DNA of 6,989 nucleotides, taken from NCBI GenBank assembly GCA_913020235.1, contig CAJWBT010000126.1, positions 1 through 6,989 on the forward strand, given 5' to 3'. Source of the stretch: an uncultured Chloroflexota bacterium. GTDB taxonomy: Bacteria > Chloroflexota > Dehalococcoidia > UBA3495. This document shows, piece after piece, positions 6,273-6,989 of this stretch. Position numbers and translations under genes: made by a program. The notes beneath the pieces were generated by a model. That model ran no database searches and had not been told where the DNA came from. It saw nothing but the letters and a program-made list of their open reading frames with translations. Each line of letters starts with the position of its first letter. The first letter of the stretch is position 1.

Positions 6273-6423
6273 GGTGCTGCTCGCTCAGGCTACGCCGGCC
6301 AGTGGGGCCGCTGCTTTCGAAAGGTTCAGTACGTTCATAGCTCTAACACCCCCGGCCCCTCCGATTCGGACCCGATTATGGCCATTTATGCCGGCGGCGG
6401 TGAGCCGCTGGATTGGGAGGCGT
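6273..6423. other. Spacer between trpG and the lipoprotein gene
   Basis: These 151 nt separate two genes whose neighbours in a normal trp operon would be adjacent. I see no gene and no T-run terminator after the trpG stop. A CATAAT hexamer on the minus strand (6375-6380) is a possible -10 box but has no TGn extension and no clear -35. A perfect 10-bp palindrome, CTTTCGAAAG, lies at 6314-6323, with no assigned function. Confidence 0.4.
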
Positions 6424-6989
6424 CTATCCCTTGACCCGGTCCAGGAAATTCTGCAAGAGCGGCTTGCCCATCGGCGTCATGATGGACTCCGGATGGAACT
6501 GCACGCCTTCCACCGGGTGCTCCTTGTGGCGCAGGCCCATGATCAGGCCGTCGTCGGTCCAGGCGGTGATTTCCAGGGAGTCGGGCAAGGTCTCCGGGTA
6601 GATCACCAACGAGTGGTAGCGGATGGCCTCGAAAGGGTCGGGCAGCCCGGCAAGCAACCCCTTGCCGCTGTGGTGGATCATCGAAGTCTTTCCGTGGCGG
6701 ATTTCGGCTGCCCGGTCTACTCGAGCGCCGTAGACATATCCGATGCACTGGTGTCCCAGGCAGACCCCCAGGGTCGGCAGCTTGGGACCGAATTGGCGGA
6801 TCACGTCGTTGGAGATGCCCGCTTCCAAGGGAGTGGACGGCCCCGGCGAGACTATTATCCCCTCGGGCGCCATCGCCTCTATGTCCTCCAGGGTTATCTT
6901 GTCGTTGCGCACCGTCACTACCTCGGCGCCCAGTTCCGACAGGTACTGGTACAGGTTGTAGGTGAAGCTGTCGTAGTTGTCGATCATCA
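6424..6989 (-). CDS. trpG: Anthranilate synthase component II, glutamine amidotransferase (TrpG), start cut by the window edge
   Basis: TrpG releases ammonia from glutamine and passes it to TrpE, which makes anthranilate from chorismate; the same family (PabA) also serves p-aminobenzoate synthesis. The 187 codons from ATG 6987 are nearly the full class I amidotransferase. The catalytic triad is Cys76 in GVCLGHQ (74-80), His165 and Glu167 in FHPES (164-168). Other hallmarks are IDNYDSFTYNL at the N-terminus, SPGPSTP (47-53) and HGKTS (98-102). Family members usually have two or three residues before the IDNYDSFTYN motif. The partial codon at 6988-6989 reads xTG, so the true start probably lies just beyond the window. 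trpE is expected there but not seen. The next gene downstream is not trpD but a lipoprotein gene 151 nt away. Position favours TrpG; a dual TrpG/PabA role is possible. Confidence 0.96.
   Translation of the reverse strand, partial: MIDNYDSFTYNLYQYLSELGAEVVTVRNDKITLEDIEAMAPEGIIVSPGPSTPLEAGISNDVIRQFGPKLPTLGVCLGHQCIGYVYGARVDRAAEIRHGKTSMIHHSGKGLLAGLPDPFEAIRYHSLVIYPETLPDSLEITAWTDDGLIMGLRHKEHPVEGVQFHPESIMTPMGKPLLQNFLDRVKG

Noticed and set aside
6314..6323. Perfect palindrome CTTTCGAAAG upstream of the lipoprotein gene, considered as an operator
   Set aside because: It is a single short palindrome with no second copy and no recognised regulator consensus; could be chance.

Overview
The window is bacterial, GC-rich chromosomal DNA in which every gene I can support lies on the minus strand, so transcription runs from high to low coordinates. 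It is most of a tryptophan biosynthesis operon: trpG, an inserted lipoprotein gene, trpD, a small unknown gene, trpC, trpF and trpB, followed by the start of a short-chain dehydrogenase that has its own promoter. The high GC, the Pro/Thr-rich linkers in the lipoprotein and the trp gene order suggest Chloroflexota (Dehalococcoidia or SAR202-like) or a similar environmental lineage. That placement is inference from style only, since there is no rRNA or other marker here.

Layout in transcription order: 6989-6424 trpG (glutamine amidotransferase subunit of anthranilate synthase, cut at the window edge; trpE would be expected just beyond it). 6423-6273 is a 151-nt spacer. 6272-4893 encodes a predicted secreted lipoprotein with two near-identical beta-rich modules and a C-terminal YbhB/PEBP domain. 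4892-4754 is a 139-nt spacer with a weak promoter candidate. 4753-3728 is trpD. 3731-3408 is an unrecognised 107-aa gene. 3408-2602 is trpC and 2605-1898 is trpF. 1868-660 is trpB, the last trp gene. 659-417 is a non-coding gap holding a clear extended -10 promoter. 416-1 is the N-terminal part of an SDR oxidoreductase.

trpD, the small gene, trpC and trpF form one tightly coupled block with junctions GTGA, TGATG and ATGA. trpB follows after 29 nt. Together the products cover glutamine amide transfer to chorismate (with TrpE), the phosphoribosyl transfer, isomerisation and ring closure to indole-3-glycerol phosphate, and the final TrpB step. trpA, the usual partner directly after trpB, is not in the window.

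The least expected items are: the lipoprotein gene splitting trpG from trpD; the small gene wired translationally between trpD and trpC, with a faint PII-like (GlnB) beta-alpha-beta pattern; a TrpF C-terminal tail translated from an inverted-repeat element; and non-canonical residues in conserved TrpD and TrpF motifs. I see no rRNA, tRNA, CRISPR array, insertion sequence or convincing rho-independent terminator.
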